Source of the DNA: Tubiluchus corallicola
Taxonomy: Eukaryota; Priapulida; Priapulimorpha; Priapulimorphida; Tubiluchidae
Assembly: GCA_030141605.1 (NCBI GenBank)
Contig: JAQGDQ010000080.1
Span: 620,001 to 684,000 of the forward strand
DNA: 64,000 nt
Direction: 5' to 3'
Both the position numbers and the translations under genes were made by a program. The stretch's first letter is position 1; each line of letters opens with the position of its first letter. Shown here piece after piece: positions 12,830 through 25,902 of this stretch. Under the pieces are notes generated by a model. The model saw only the letters and a list, made by a program, of their open reading frames with translations, ran no database searches and had not been told where the DNA came from.

Positions 12830-15800
12830 ATGTCACTGAGTAACGATCTTAATCATCAGAAGGCGCGTTTTCTGAACAATCATCACAATGGACAATCTGG
12901 AGTTGTACAACCACTTCTCACCGGTATGCAATATTTGTCAAGTTATACTATTTTCTAGAGTAATTGTAAGGTTCCAGTCGAGCCTTGTTTTTTTATTACC
13001 TATTAAGCCTGATTTAAGTGGAAACTACAGTATCATATGCATGTGACAGATAAAATTCTTACTTCAAAAAGCTGCATGACCACTAATGTTTTTGGATGAC
13101 GCTGTTTGCTTGCTAGTAAGACATATCTTTTTCATGGCTACATAATTCCCTCTATTTCAAAAAGAACATGATTTCTTTTATCCCAACACTGTGTGTCTAT
13201 TCAACTTAAATGCTTCCACAAGATTAATAACATCCCACTGTCGTTTCAGTCAGATCCACTTCAAATCGAGAACATAGGCAAAGTAACGACATTTTCTCTG
13301 TACTTCCACTATTTTCTCATGTATAAGGTACTTACTGTGGTATTCAAACATCATCAGTACTTCTTGGAAAGAGACACCTACATCTGGTATCTGCCTCATG
13401 GTATTCACCAGAGCAGATCTTCTAGTAATCCCATTTTTGATGAGCATTTTTTACAAAAGCAATGTAACAATTGGTGTTTAGCTAGCAGGTCAGCTAATGT
13501 ATAGCTCACTAGTTTCCATTGAGTTATCCACATAAGGTATTATTTCATTGTACAATACGGTGTTTCTTTATAAGCTATTATTTCATTGTACGATACGGTG
13601 TTGCTTTAATGTTGGTTAGTGTTAAGTCAAGTTTTTCAGCTCTAGTCCAAGTCGATTCCTAAATCCCTGGCGTTCAAGTCTGAATCAAACCCCAAATCAT
13701 TGTAGCCCAAGCCCAAGTCAAGTCTCCAGCCATTTATACTCAAAAACAAGTTGAACCTCAATTTTTTATTGCCCACGTTCAAGTCTAATCTCGGTTTGCC
13801 ATGTCTTTGTCTGAGTTAAGCCTAAGTCATATTCAAGTGGTCATGTTCAACTTCTTTCGAGTTTCAAGTCAAAGAATCCAAGATTTAATCAATTCTCAAG
13901 TTCCTATTTAATATTAATGAACTATCTTGTTAATTTTGATATTATTTTACTTATTACTACATTACATTTATTGAGTTATTATTGCTTTCACTTTTGGTAT
14001 ATGTTAGACTATATATATGCAAGACAAAATTATTTTACAACTGGTTTTATATTTTAATAGCAATTTTGCAGTGGTGTTATATTGAACATCTACAACTTAC
14101 AAGTGACATTACAGTTAATAATACTAATTACAGTCTACATGTTGTAGGTTCAAGTAGCTGATTATATTTAAGAAATACTATGTTAAACCCAGCTCAGTGT
14201 GACCTCACTTTCCAGAATGTTGAGATTCTATTTTTGTTTTTCTTAGATTTGTATCAGATTACCATGGCTTATGCTTTGTGGCGAACAGGGAAGAGTGAGA
14301 ATAGAGCTGTCTATAATTTATTTTTTCGGAGAAATCCCTTCCAAGGAGAGTTTACTATATTTTGTGGTCTTGAGGAGTGCTTGAAATTTTTGGAAAATTT
14401 CAAGTATTCACAAAGTGGTAAGTTCACAACTGTATTAAATCACTTCAGCCGTCATTTAGACATATGCCTGTCACCCGTTTCTGTAATGTTCCAATGATTG
14501 CTTTGTGAGTCTTTATCTACACAGTATTGCTGTATTGCTCAAACTTGAACTTGACTGACTTCATAAATAATTTCCTGTTAAATTAATTTAAGTAATTTTT
14601 CTCCTAGTTGCATTCTACTCTGACGTTTTGTTGTAGCACAGAAACTATTCTTGCCCTTAAACACACTAGCTTTAAAGTGCTGGTGCTGATTGGCTTGGAA
14701 CTAGAGCAAGTACAAGTAAAAAATATACCATACTATACTGCACATTGACTGCAAAAACAACTTATAGAGTCCCTTTTGCTCTATAATTTCAGTAATTTGT
14801 CAGTTACTATATTAAACTGCAGTAAGCTGAATAGTATGAATAATATGAGCAGAACTACTGTAAATGGTTAAAAAATAGGTTTTGTATGTATTTGCAAATT
14901 TGTAACCTTCATTTATGTTACTGTAGCATTGTAGTACTAAAAACAATATTGCCTTTGAAACTTATTGTACATTTATGCAAAAGAACTTTTCTCAAAAGCA
15001 TTATCCATATTTTTGTGTTTTCATTGGTGAGTAATGCATTTTCTCAGGAGCTGCACTGCAAATCGAGCACTACTTGGAATGTAATTTATTGTATTCAATA
15101 AGATCAAAACTTTTTGTCTTGACAGATGTTGCATATCTGAAGACTGTTTTACCATCTACTGTTGAGGACGAATTTTATACGTGTCTGTTAAATCTTGATT
15201 CCCGAGATGTCACATTGTGTGCTGTTGAAGAGGGTTCTGTGGCTTTTCCTCGAGTTCCACTGATTCAACTTGAAGGTCCGCAGATTATGATGCAGCTCCT
15301 GGAAACTACGCTCCTTACACTAGTCAACTATGCAAGGTAAGCAATGAAAATTTACATGAACTATAAAATTCATTACCGTGGCACACATCCCGTGCAGTGC
15401 AAAACACATTACATCCACTGTAAAACACCCACAGTCCACTTCCAAAATGATACTGTATAAAATTCAAATAAAGATGCATGATAATCACTACTATGGTATT
15501 AGAGAGTAGCGAAAATGTTGTCTTTGTTACCATTATAAGTAAATAGTTAGTGTAATGCCAACCATTACACTAACCAGTGTTTCCTAGTCTTTAAGAATGT
15601 AGATCTTTTCGAACTTCACACATGCCACATATGAAACTTAATATGTCTGCTGCAGTTTAGTGGCTACAAATGCAGCAAGGTTCAGATTGGCAGCAGGTTA
15701 CGATAAGCAACTACTAGAGTTTGGACTGCGAAGGGCGCAGGGCCCAGATGGAGGATTATCGGCTTCAAAATACTGCTTTGTCGGAGGTATATGAATATCT

Positions 15801-18800
15801 ATTAATTACAATAAATTCAATAGTATTTTGTGTTCATTAACAATTAAGATATCCATAAAATGATGCTTATAACGATTTTCTCCTTCAATTTTATTTTAAT
15901 GTGCGGGATTTTTGAAAACATTATCAAAGTTTTGTATAAGGTTATATAAGATTTTTTAATACTTACCGATATGAATGTTAGATCACACCATTTTAGTCCA
16001 TTTTCAATAATTTTAGAGACTCTTACATCGTTGTTAATACACCTAGACAAATGCTTAAAACAGCATTGTGCATTGGGTTGTATTCAGTACAAAGGCATAA
16101 AGCAAATGAAATGGAAAAAATTGCAAGTGGAATCCGTGCTTGATTCACGATACATGATACATGAATGATTTATGTGAACATCTTCTATTCAATACATAAA
16201 CCGAAAAAATGAATTTTTGGTATTTGCAGTTTTACATTTACAAAACGAACGACATTTTGAAAAATTAATGACAGTACACTAAAGTCAACATAACAAAAAG
16301 TTATAACAGTGTATAAAGTAGTTGATTAGTGATAATAATTAAAATTAGAATAATTTCATTCAATGCCACCGACTGTAAGATGCCGTGACACACAAGTGAT
16401 GGATACATAATGTTCTGTATTTAATAAACCTTTGACATAAATGAATTTGAAAAATACCTTGTTAAACTAAAATTGGCTAAATGTACAGGGCTCGATGGTC
16501 TGCCCACTGAGTGTTTCAAGAAAGGATCTGTCGAGTTACAGCAATGCTTGTGAAAAACTTTTAATGATATACTCATAACTGTTGACATACCTGAAGAATG
16601 GTCATATGCTATTATTACTCCATATCAATGGTCATATCATATTATTATTCACAAATCAGGAGTAGCGTGCGACCCTAATAATTATAGGGGAATTAGCTTA
16701 CTTGGCTTTATTGGTAAACTTTTCAAAAGGCTTGATCTGTACTAAATTAGAGACATGGTGCAATAGCGACAGTATTGTATGCGAGATTCAGGCAGGGTTT
16801 CATAGCAGTTACCAAATTCTCGATAATATTTTTCTATTAAAGCCATTGCGGATAAACGTTTTTTCCTAAAACAGAAACTGCATACCTGTTTTCTAGATTT
16901 CAAATGAGCCTTTGACTCTGTAGACCGAACATGGTTATTCTACAAACTTATACAAATTGGAATCAAGGGTAAAATATTGAGAGCCATTGCTATTTTACTG
17001 CACTTGTGTAATTTAGATGAGTGCTTAAATGTACATGATCCTGATGGCATAATATTAATTAATGCAGTGATATGCTTGCCCATGTTCGCAGATGATCTCG
17101 TTTTAATGAGTGTAACCAGGGAAGGTTTACAACACCAGTTAAACCTCTTGAGCAGGCACTGCAAGAGTTAATGCTAGTAAAACTAAAATTTTGGTATTTG
17201 AAAAACCTGCTGCATCTCAACAATTGAATTCTTTTTCAACGGCACATTATTAAAACAGTGTACTGAGTATAAATATCTTGACATCTGTGTCAATAAAAAC
17301 GATTATTTCAATAAAGCTGCAAATTATCTTGCTTCCCAGGGCAACAAAGCCAAATTTTTTTACTGAGCAAATCTAAAACTTTGGATATTTTGAAATCAAC
17401 TTTGTTAAACTTTGTTTGATGTATACATCAAACCTATCCTATGTTATGGATGTGAAATCTCGGATGCAAACTTTTTTCCTGTTTTTGAAACCTCTTGTCT
17501 CAAATATTATAAAACTATTTAAGTGTCAAAATGACAACTCCCACCCCAGCCATGGTTGGGGAATTAGGAATGTATTCAATCAACTTGGGCATTCTTGTAG
17601 TGTAGCAAAACATTGGCTTCAACTAGTTTCACTTCCAGAAACTAGACTGTGCAACTAAGCATACCATCTTAGCAAAACCCTAAATCTTTCTTGGTATAAA
17701 TCATTAAAACTGGTGTCAAACGGGATACGTTTAAACCATTTGTTAGATGTTGACGTAATACTGCTTTATTCCAATACAGTTTACCTTGCTGAAGAAAGAC
17801 TTAAAGCTAATTATATAATACCTGGAGGCAATCTCTAACAGACATGCCTAAATTGCAATTTTATCATCAAATTAAATCAGATTTTGTATTTGAATCTTTG
17901 TTTATTGAATGTCAAAAATATTGAAGACAGAAAATGGTTAACTAAACTTGCTCTTTGAAAGAAGAAGGCATGTAAGTCGTTACAATTGGTAGCATACTTT
18001 GCTAACATGATTAACATGACCTTAATCTTGGCATGCATAAGTTATACAGAAAATGTTAATTCTCTTTACCAAAGTAGACCTTGCACAAAGTAGATGTAGT
18101 TACATATAGATGTTGAAGAAGGTACATGATAATACGTGTAGATTAGATTGCAAAATTAGATGGAGCAGGGTGGATGAGATAAAAAGTAGATGTTCAAAAG
18201 ATTTAATAATATTGTGTATATCGCTTGCTTATTTCACAATCTGCTAAAGACTTTTGCTTTGCTTATCCATCTGCATGGATAAATGCTACCATTTTTATAG
18301 GGCTTAAAATAAGTTACAGACTAAAATGCATCTAGTTTCATTTTTTGATTACATCTGTCCGTTCTGCTTTTAGAAATGTAATTGTCCTTGAAGCTTTAGA
18401 TTTAGTGTTCAAAACATCAGCAGCAAAATAGGTTTTTAAGTGTACATGTGAGCAAGCTGGAAATTTATTATTAGAAACTTGTGTGCAGCTCTGAGCAAAA
18501 CACATCCATTTGCATTTGTTACTAAACGCTGGCAAACACTTCCGGATTAAATAAGTGTAGATAATACAACATTAAGAGGAAAAGTACAAGAAAGAAAAAT
18601 GACATAGTAATGCCAATAATCATTCTAGTGCATTCGTTTAACGGTTTTAAGTGAGCTGCTTATAGTAAATGTGTATTTAATAGTATTTTATGCAGAGTAA
18701 TGTGAATAACTTCATTGTTGTAACTATCCATCACTGAACTCTATAAAACTGTTATAAAATGCATTTTGCAGATTATGTGATTCCTGAGGGATACTGAAGT

Positions 18801-21800
18801 TTTCAGCGTTAATACTTCTGAATTAGACAATCATCTTTAAAGATGGATTCGGAAGCCAAACATCAGTTGAAATTTAGCACATTTCTACTAATAATAATTA
18901 TTTAACATTTTAATATATAAAGAAACAGCGTGTAGATAGAATTTGTGAATCTTGGCATTTTTAATTGGAATGTTGATATTTTTCTAGGCTTCGATGCTAC
19001 AAGCAATGTTCTGGCAGGCAAAATGTTTGGAATACCTGTTAAAGGCACCTTAGCACATGCATTCGTTAGTTCGTATTCTGGTCTTCAAGAATTAACACAC
19101 AGAGTGAGACATTACGTACATCATAATTATTAGGTTTTTGGTGTGTTTTGTTCACTGCTCAGTTAATCTGTAATTGTTACTTTTAAAAAATGTATTATCT
19201 AGTTATATTTTTGCTTATATTATTATTACTTGATTTACTTATTTAACTTGGAAATATATGCATACGTTGTACTTTATACACAATGTGTCATGGAAAACTT
19301 TGAAATGGTGGCATAGTTTTATTTTAATATCTCTCTTATCTATAATATATGTTGATGTAAATTCTACTCATTTATTGATATATTTTCCTGAGTACACTCG
19401 TACATGATGTTGTGAAAATCAGTGTTGTTGTTAGTTCTTTCACAAAATTGTTAGATCATTTAAAAAAACCTTTTCACGTTATCATTGAAAGAGTTTTGAC
19501 AACACTAAACAATTTTTGCAGATTCTGATACGAAATGATGGCTCGGGTACCTCAGCTGATCTTCTTGAACTATCTGTCAGCTGGAGAGAAAAAATTGCAA
19601 AAACAATGGGAGTGCTAGCTGAACAAGCAAATGATGGCGAATTAGCAGCTTTTGTGAGCTACGCTCTGTCTTTTCCAAAAGGATTTCTAGCTTTAGTGGA
19701 CACCTATGACACAATAAGGTTAGTATAATGCATGGTAAGCCAGTGGCAACCACACTGCGCATTACATTGGGTAAAGCAAAAAAGATGTGCCGAAGTTTTG
19801 ATCACGATAGTATAAGAACAAAATAACAGAATCATTTGAAAATTGCCATACTGATAAGTTATTATGTTAGATTTTTCCAAAGATACTGAAGTTTTAAGGC
19901 AACACTTCAAAAAGAAAGCCAGATTTAACTCGTGTGTCTCTGTTGCTTAAATTTACAGCAATGCTCTATGTGTTCACCATTTTCACTACAAACTAGGTGA
20001 AGGCATTCTGTTTCCAACAACCTGCATAGTTTTTCACTTCTCTAAGGTATGTTTGGTCCTAGCACTCAACAGTTTTTGCCTCTAGTTCTGCATCAAGCAG
20101 CTCTGTGTGACCATTTTGCACTTTCTCTTTAAGGGAATTTCAGACACAGTAATCCAGAGGATTAAGTCCCATTTTCTTCCTGGCAACAAACTTTAGCAGT
20201 GCTTTATTCTCTGGTGATGACCATGATGTAAACTGATTGATTCCTTTACTGTTTTGCTCCATAAATTGAGTGCTTTATGCATTATTGAATGTGCTTAGCT
20301 GACATTATTCCGGCATTTAATTTTTTAACATGCAAAAGTTTTCGGTCATAGCTTGAAAACCACTAAACTATAAACTTGTAACTTTCAAAGCCAAAATCTA
20401 ATGTAATGTATTGTATAGACCACTCACTTCTAATATTATTGTAGTCTAAACTTTGGCACATTTTTTCTGCATCATTCGATATATTTTAAATTAGTCTCAT
20501 TAATCTTTGGAGAGAAACCAAGCAAATGAATTCTTATACTATGTAGAGAAATTCACTGTACACTAAGTTTTACTCCACTGCTTTCATTAACTTCTGTGCA
20601 GTAAGTTGCAACTGATTTGTAGCAAACTATCAATAAAACCATATTGTCACATATCCTTTTTATATAATTTTAAATGCAATTTTAAATAACAATAATTATT
20701 AACTTTTATTGTACCACATAACCTTTTATAACTTTCCCTGTTCATATAGCCTTAAAATCATGTTACAAAGTAATTTAGCAATAGGCTGAAAACAGTATTT
20801 TTCGTTTTTACTAGTTTAGCATGTAGCAACTCTTTAGAGTATCTATTATTAAATCAAAAAAAGTTCTAGCTGAAATGAAAATTTAGCAAATCTCGGATTC
20901 TTCTGTTTATAATACTAAAAAATGTTGTTCAACCAGATTTTGCTAGGCGATTTGATTGCATATGAGCACATTAAAAACTCAACTTTAATTTAATAAGAAT
21001 GTGTCTGCTCTTATTAATTTTATCACCTTGCTTAATTAGTAGAGCGATATGTTGTAAAGTAGACAGCTTAGACACTGATACTTTCATTTCTTTTATAGTG
21101 ATGAAACCAGTGATTTTCAGTAGCACACTTAATACTAAACCAAATGCTGGAAATTCATGTGGATGAAGAAAATCTTTAATAAGAAGAAACTGTGAATAGA
21201 TGTGTGGCATATATGTGTTGGTTTAATCATTTCTACTTTAAATGGGTATTTCTAGCAGTTACAACTGGTCAGACACTGCAAGCAATTAATGAAACTATAT
21301 AATGATGTGTTACTATTTCAGGTCAGGAGTTTTAAATTATGCTGCAGTTGCTTTAGCATTGAATGAATTAGGATATCATCCCATCGGAATCAGAATCGAC
21401 AGTGGGGACCTGGCTTATCTATCAAAGACTGCTCGCAATATTTTTAAAAACATTGCCAAAGCGTAAGAATAAATCATTAGTTTCAGTAATGTAAAAGTAC
21501 AGGTTTCATTCTAATTGGATATACTAATATGTTAGAATTTATATACTGCAAAGTGGATTTAGTTTTCACATCTATTGGATTTTGATTTCAACTGTCCCGT
21601 AGATATCAAATGAATGCTAATAATTAGCATTTTTTTGTCAATCGTGAAAAACCTGTGGAATTCATACACTAGTACTCGAGTTAGTAGGTGACAAGCCATC
21701 AAAATCAAGTTTTGTAACATAATGGTTTTGAGAAAATAAAAGTATAATATTTCAAAACCTGTAGCGAATAAGTAGTCTTTCTATTGATAATATGATTTTT

Positions 21801-24800
21801 TTCATTTTTTACAGGCATAATTTTCCAAGTTTTGAACACTCAGTGATTGTAGCGAGCAATGATATTAATGAAGATACTTTGTATTCTCTCAGAGAACAGG
21901 TTAGGGTCATGCTCTGAAATTTCAAGGGGCTTAAAAAATTAAGTTTTGTTATACCACACAGGCCTCATATTCAGAAGTTTTTCTTATTGGTTTTGTTGTG
22001 CTTTTTGTTCTTGCTGTCATCACCATTACTTCCGACTGTGCCAAAAAATAAATTTTGCCCATGGATGAAAACTTAAAACAAACACAAATTTACTGCAACA
22101 AAGTTAAATTTTTTGTACTTTTTAATTTCTTTATAATTATAGTGCTAGGGAAGATACGTAGAAAAATGTCTAAAATGTCCACTTCTGGTAATAGTTCGAG
22201 AATTGATGTGCAACAGTTTTTGAATATGCTGAATTTAAAAAATTGTTGAACTAATAATTTAGTGAAGTAATAATGTAATAACTGTTTCAAATTAACTTGA
22301 ATGGAATTTTCTAGGGACATTCAATAGATTGCTATGGTGTTGGAACTCACTTGGTAACCTGTCAGAAGCAACCAGCTCTTGGCTGTGTGTACAAGGTAAC
22401 TGCAACTTTGAACAACTTATTTTTTGCCTGAAAGATTTTTGTAGGGTAACTAAGTGATATCTAAAAAATTATTGTGGAAACAGTTACGTTCTTACTAAGA
22501 AATTTTAATGTCTTTTACAAGACTTCACTAATGATCAGAGTTGTGAACATTCTGTTCAGAGTTTAGCTTTAGACCAAAGACCAGACATCATTATCATTCT
22601 GTAATACCGTAGTAAATCAAGAAAAACCAGTGTTGTTCCATAGTTGAAGTGGAGATTTTTGCACTTAAGTTTCAGTTTGCCTGAACGTTTTTGCATAAGT
22701 AAGATTTTTCTATGAAATTTCTTTGCTAAAATTTTGCACAAATATATGATTTGTCCCGTACTTTTTCAAAAATAACGTATTTTTAAATTTTGTAAAAATT
22801 TAATCTACAATTTTTTAAGGGTTTTTGTTGAGGTCTTTAGAGAAAATATACCTTCGAAATATGCCTTAAAGCATGTAATATATGTGCAATGTACAAGATA
22901 ATTTACTTATTTGAACAAAGATGAATTTTTTCACTTATTTGTTCTATCATTTTGATCTGTTACATAAAATGTGTTATGCAACTGTTATTAATTTTTATAT
23001 TTTATCAACTTTTTAGCTGGTCGAAATTGAAAATGAACCCAAAATTAAGCTGAGTCAAGATATTGAAAAAGTGACCATTCCTGGAAAAAAAGAAATTTAT
23101 AGATTGTGTGGCAAAGATGGTATGAAAAAATATTAATTATAATACTCTTTTTTCTTATATTGTTTTTCTTATATTTGCTTTGAAACAAAGCTGTCCATTT
23201 TTGATCTTATTAAGGACAGAGGGTGTAGTATCTGCTTACACATATATGAAAAGGGATAATAAACACAAGAACGTGTCCCATCTATTGCCGTGCAATGGTC
23301 CTGTAGGTAGCTAGGTGGATACACATGGGACGTAACATTAGAAAAACGTTAACTTTAACTATTTACCCAGCGACAAAAATTATCACTGGATTTATGTGGA
23401 TTAAACAAATTTTAGCAATTCTGAAAGCGTGTATTGATAAAATAATTGTGAAGGGAAAATGTCAAACTTGCCAATATAAACTGGTGACAATCATAGACCT
23501 ACTATTTACTTTAATTTTCATTAAGCACTTTCATGGGGCGTACTAGACAACTAGATTCCAGAAAAATACTAGGATGAAGCCTCTTGTAGGCCATCATATG
23601 CAAGCTTGCATGTCATAACTGTCACAAATTCCAAGTTTACATGAGAATTTGCCTATAACTAATATGAAAAAAATGTTTAATGTAAATTTTGTTAAACAGT
23701 TACAACTCAGTTAAATACAGTGTATAGGCCTATTGCAGCCAAAAAGTTACAGTAACACTGCATGCAAAACAAAACAAAAATGACAAGAAGGGAAATGGCC
23801 GTACGACCATTAAGCATTGTATGTGTCTAACATAAAACGTTATGCTGCTTGTCAAAATTAATTATTATTGTCTCTTAAAGGATTCTTTTTTTAATTGATA
23901 CATGGATTCAGTTCACCTCAGCACTGGATACATGTAAACATGAAGATGTGGTGTAGGCCTTGGCGAAAGCATAAGTAATGTTACACATGACTTTTTATCA
24001 CAGTATTGTAAATGTGTCAGGAATTAATTGTCGTTTCAGGAAAAGCATTAATTGATTTGATATCACGAACAAATGAAAAGCCGCCTAGCCCTGGGATGAA
24101 AGTGTTGTGTCGTCATCCATTCCAGGAAGCTAAAAGAGCTTTTGTTGTACCTGCAAAAGTAGAAACTTTGTTGAAACCTTTCTGGAGAAATGGACAGGTA
24201 ATTTTTTTGTTGGCTACTGTATATTGGTCAACTTTCATCTGACGGTTATTTTTCTACCTCTTACATCAAGCTGCTATAAAAACTGATCAAAACAAATACA
24301 AGCGGGGAATATTTATAGTGTGCAAGCTAATGCTGAAATAGGCTCCTAAATAAAAATTAGCTTTTTTAAGTCTTGTCTACCGAAACTGCATCAACAGTGT
24401 ACAGTGATCGCAACAACGTACTGTACACTGATCGCCACTTTGCATTAAAATACCATAGAACAATAAAGTATTTTGGCTTTCATATTACTGGTCACTGTTT
24501 GCTTTTTTAAAATGTTGAAGCATACACATTTTCTGTCACTAAAGACTTTTCATTAACAGCTGTTTTTAAGTGCCATAAATCTTCTAAAAATTACTTCACA
24601 TTAATTATCATGTCGTAAAACAAATCCATGTTAAGTATTTGTTTTGGCATTGTAAATATCGTAAAAAAGATCAGCAGACAGTGTTCATTGGTTTCCGAAT
24701 GAGTTGCTAGCGAGAAACACTGTTGTACAGAATGCATTATGATACAGATTTTTGATAACTAAAAACTTTACTTAAATGCATGGTGTTGATTGTCCTGGAT

Positions 24801-25902
24801 TAAGCTCTACGTGCTGATTAGGCAGCCCCTAAATCAATACTTATTGAGTTAAGTGGACAACCATAATGTAATACGGACAACACCTCTGGTGGCATCTCTA
24901 GTTTCTCCTGTGAGCCGGTTGACATGCAACTGTTGCCGAGAATGACATGATTATATGTGTTACGCTTTTTCACTACAGGGATAAAATGAAATAGATCCTT
25001 TTTGGAGAACGAAAGCAACGAATAGAATCGTTTTAATTTGTTACTAACAAAGCAGTTATTATTGAAATAATTTTAAAAGCTACTTACAGCATAACATTTG
25101 AAATTAATTTTTGCAGAACACTGACACTAATTTGGCAGAGCACTAACATCGTTAAAGCCACAGATACAAATAGTAGAACACATTACAAGCAATAATTACT
25201 ATAATTATTGCAAGGCACAAATAACAAACACTATATATCAGCAGCAGTTATAAAACGTATACACATAAAAATCAAAAGCACATAAGTCAGTACAAGCACA
25301 TGTACCAACCTATCAATCTACACTGTACTCATAATGCCTGTAGGCTGTTTTCCTAATATAATTGCAGTAAGTTCCAGAATATTGTAGAAAAAGTGTTGAA
25401 TTCCACACAACGTTATGCAACTATGGTGTGTGGATGTGTGACGTCATTCAACAATTTTTATCAATGAAGCAGAGGCTCATAACAATGTGCCACTAGTTTA
25501 TGTGCTGTCACCCTGTAAAAAAGCCTGGACAACTATGATCCAGTTATGCTGAATAACCTTTCTGTCATAAATAAAATAGATGCCACAAGTTAGCCTGATT
25601 TGTGGATGAGTGAGGAGGTAAAGAGTTGCAGCCTTCATCATAAAAATTTAACAGCATCTAGCAGCAGTTTGTTAAAAATGTTATGCTGCATACTTATTAA
25701 TAAATGTTAATTATAGATATGCCAGACGATGCCAAATTTAGCAGAACTCCGTGGCCGAGTACAGGAATCACTGAACAGTTTGCGAGAAGATCACAAACGA
25801 AATCTGAATCCGACTCCTTACAAAGTTTCTGTGACAGACAAATTGTACCATTTTCTGCATGATATGTGGCTAATGAACGCTCCTATTGGGGAGCTTTATT
25901 AA
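12830..25902 (+). CDS. NAPRT: Nicotinate phosphoribosyltransferase, complete
   Basis: Cytosolic enzyme of NAD salvage (Preiss-Handler pathway): nicotinate + PRPP, with ATP, gives nicotinate mononucleotide. Exons: 12830-12923, 14247-14417, 15126-15336, 15656-15786, 18988-19103, 19522-19718, 21322-21462, 21815-21899, 22315-22395, 23017-23119, 24040-24197, 25717-25902. All junctions keep phase and follow GT-AG; the sum is 1674 nt, 557 residues (human about 538). The start is well fixed: the reading frame shows TAA directly before ATG. The substrate-site motif LLTDLYQITM is at residues 29-38, LEGP near 135, GTLAH at 222-226 (His226 matches the family's phosphorylatable histidine) and RIDSGDL at 331-337. 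Key residues are present and nothing is broken. Introns hold a LINE relic (intron 4) and a mariner relic (intron 6). The 3' UTR end was not located. Confidence 0.96.
13538..13608. repeat. Tandem duplication, 38-bp unit
   Basis: Two adjacent copies of a unit containing TATTATTTCATTGTAC and ATACGGTGTT, starting at 13538 and 13576, in NAPRT intron 1. Confidence 0.85.
13625..13915. repeat. Degenerate CAAGTC-rich simple repeat
   Basis: The words CAAGTC, CCAAGT, TTCAAGT and CAAGTT recur more than a dozen times over about 290 bp of NAPRT intron 1, with point changes between copies. This is a decayed hexamer repeat with no coding sense. Confidence 0.7.
16430..17930 (+). mobile_element. Broken LINE reverse-transcriptase relic in NAPRT intron 4
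   Basis: The plus-strand translation across frames gives successive reverse-transcriptase signatures. [12 protein letters not shown]-like segment lies near 16488, then [18 protein letters not shown] at about 16645-16705. FRQGF follows near 16785 and a [12 protein letters not shown]-like segment near 16900. The FADDLVLMS catalytic box is at about 17085, and an [10 protein letters not shown]-like segment lies near 17265. Stops and frameshifts break the frame several times (for example before AFDSVD), so the element is inactive. It is in sense orientation to NAPRT. The weaker C-terminal part extends to about 17.9 kb. Confidence 0.8.
19960..20270 (-). mobile_element. Mariner-family transposase relic in NAPRT intron 6
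   Basis: On the minus strand, LNPLDYCV (the conserved stretch around the last catalytic acidic residue of mariner transposases) is encoded near 20140-20165, followed by LKEKVQ. A segment near 19965-20035 reads [19 protein letters not shown] and then IEHC, like the family C-terminus. Upstream stretches match only after frame changes, so this is a dead fragment. No inverted-repeat ends were identified. Confidence 0.65.
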
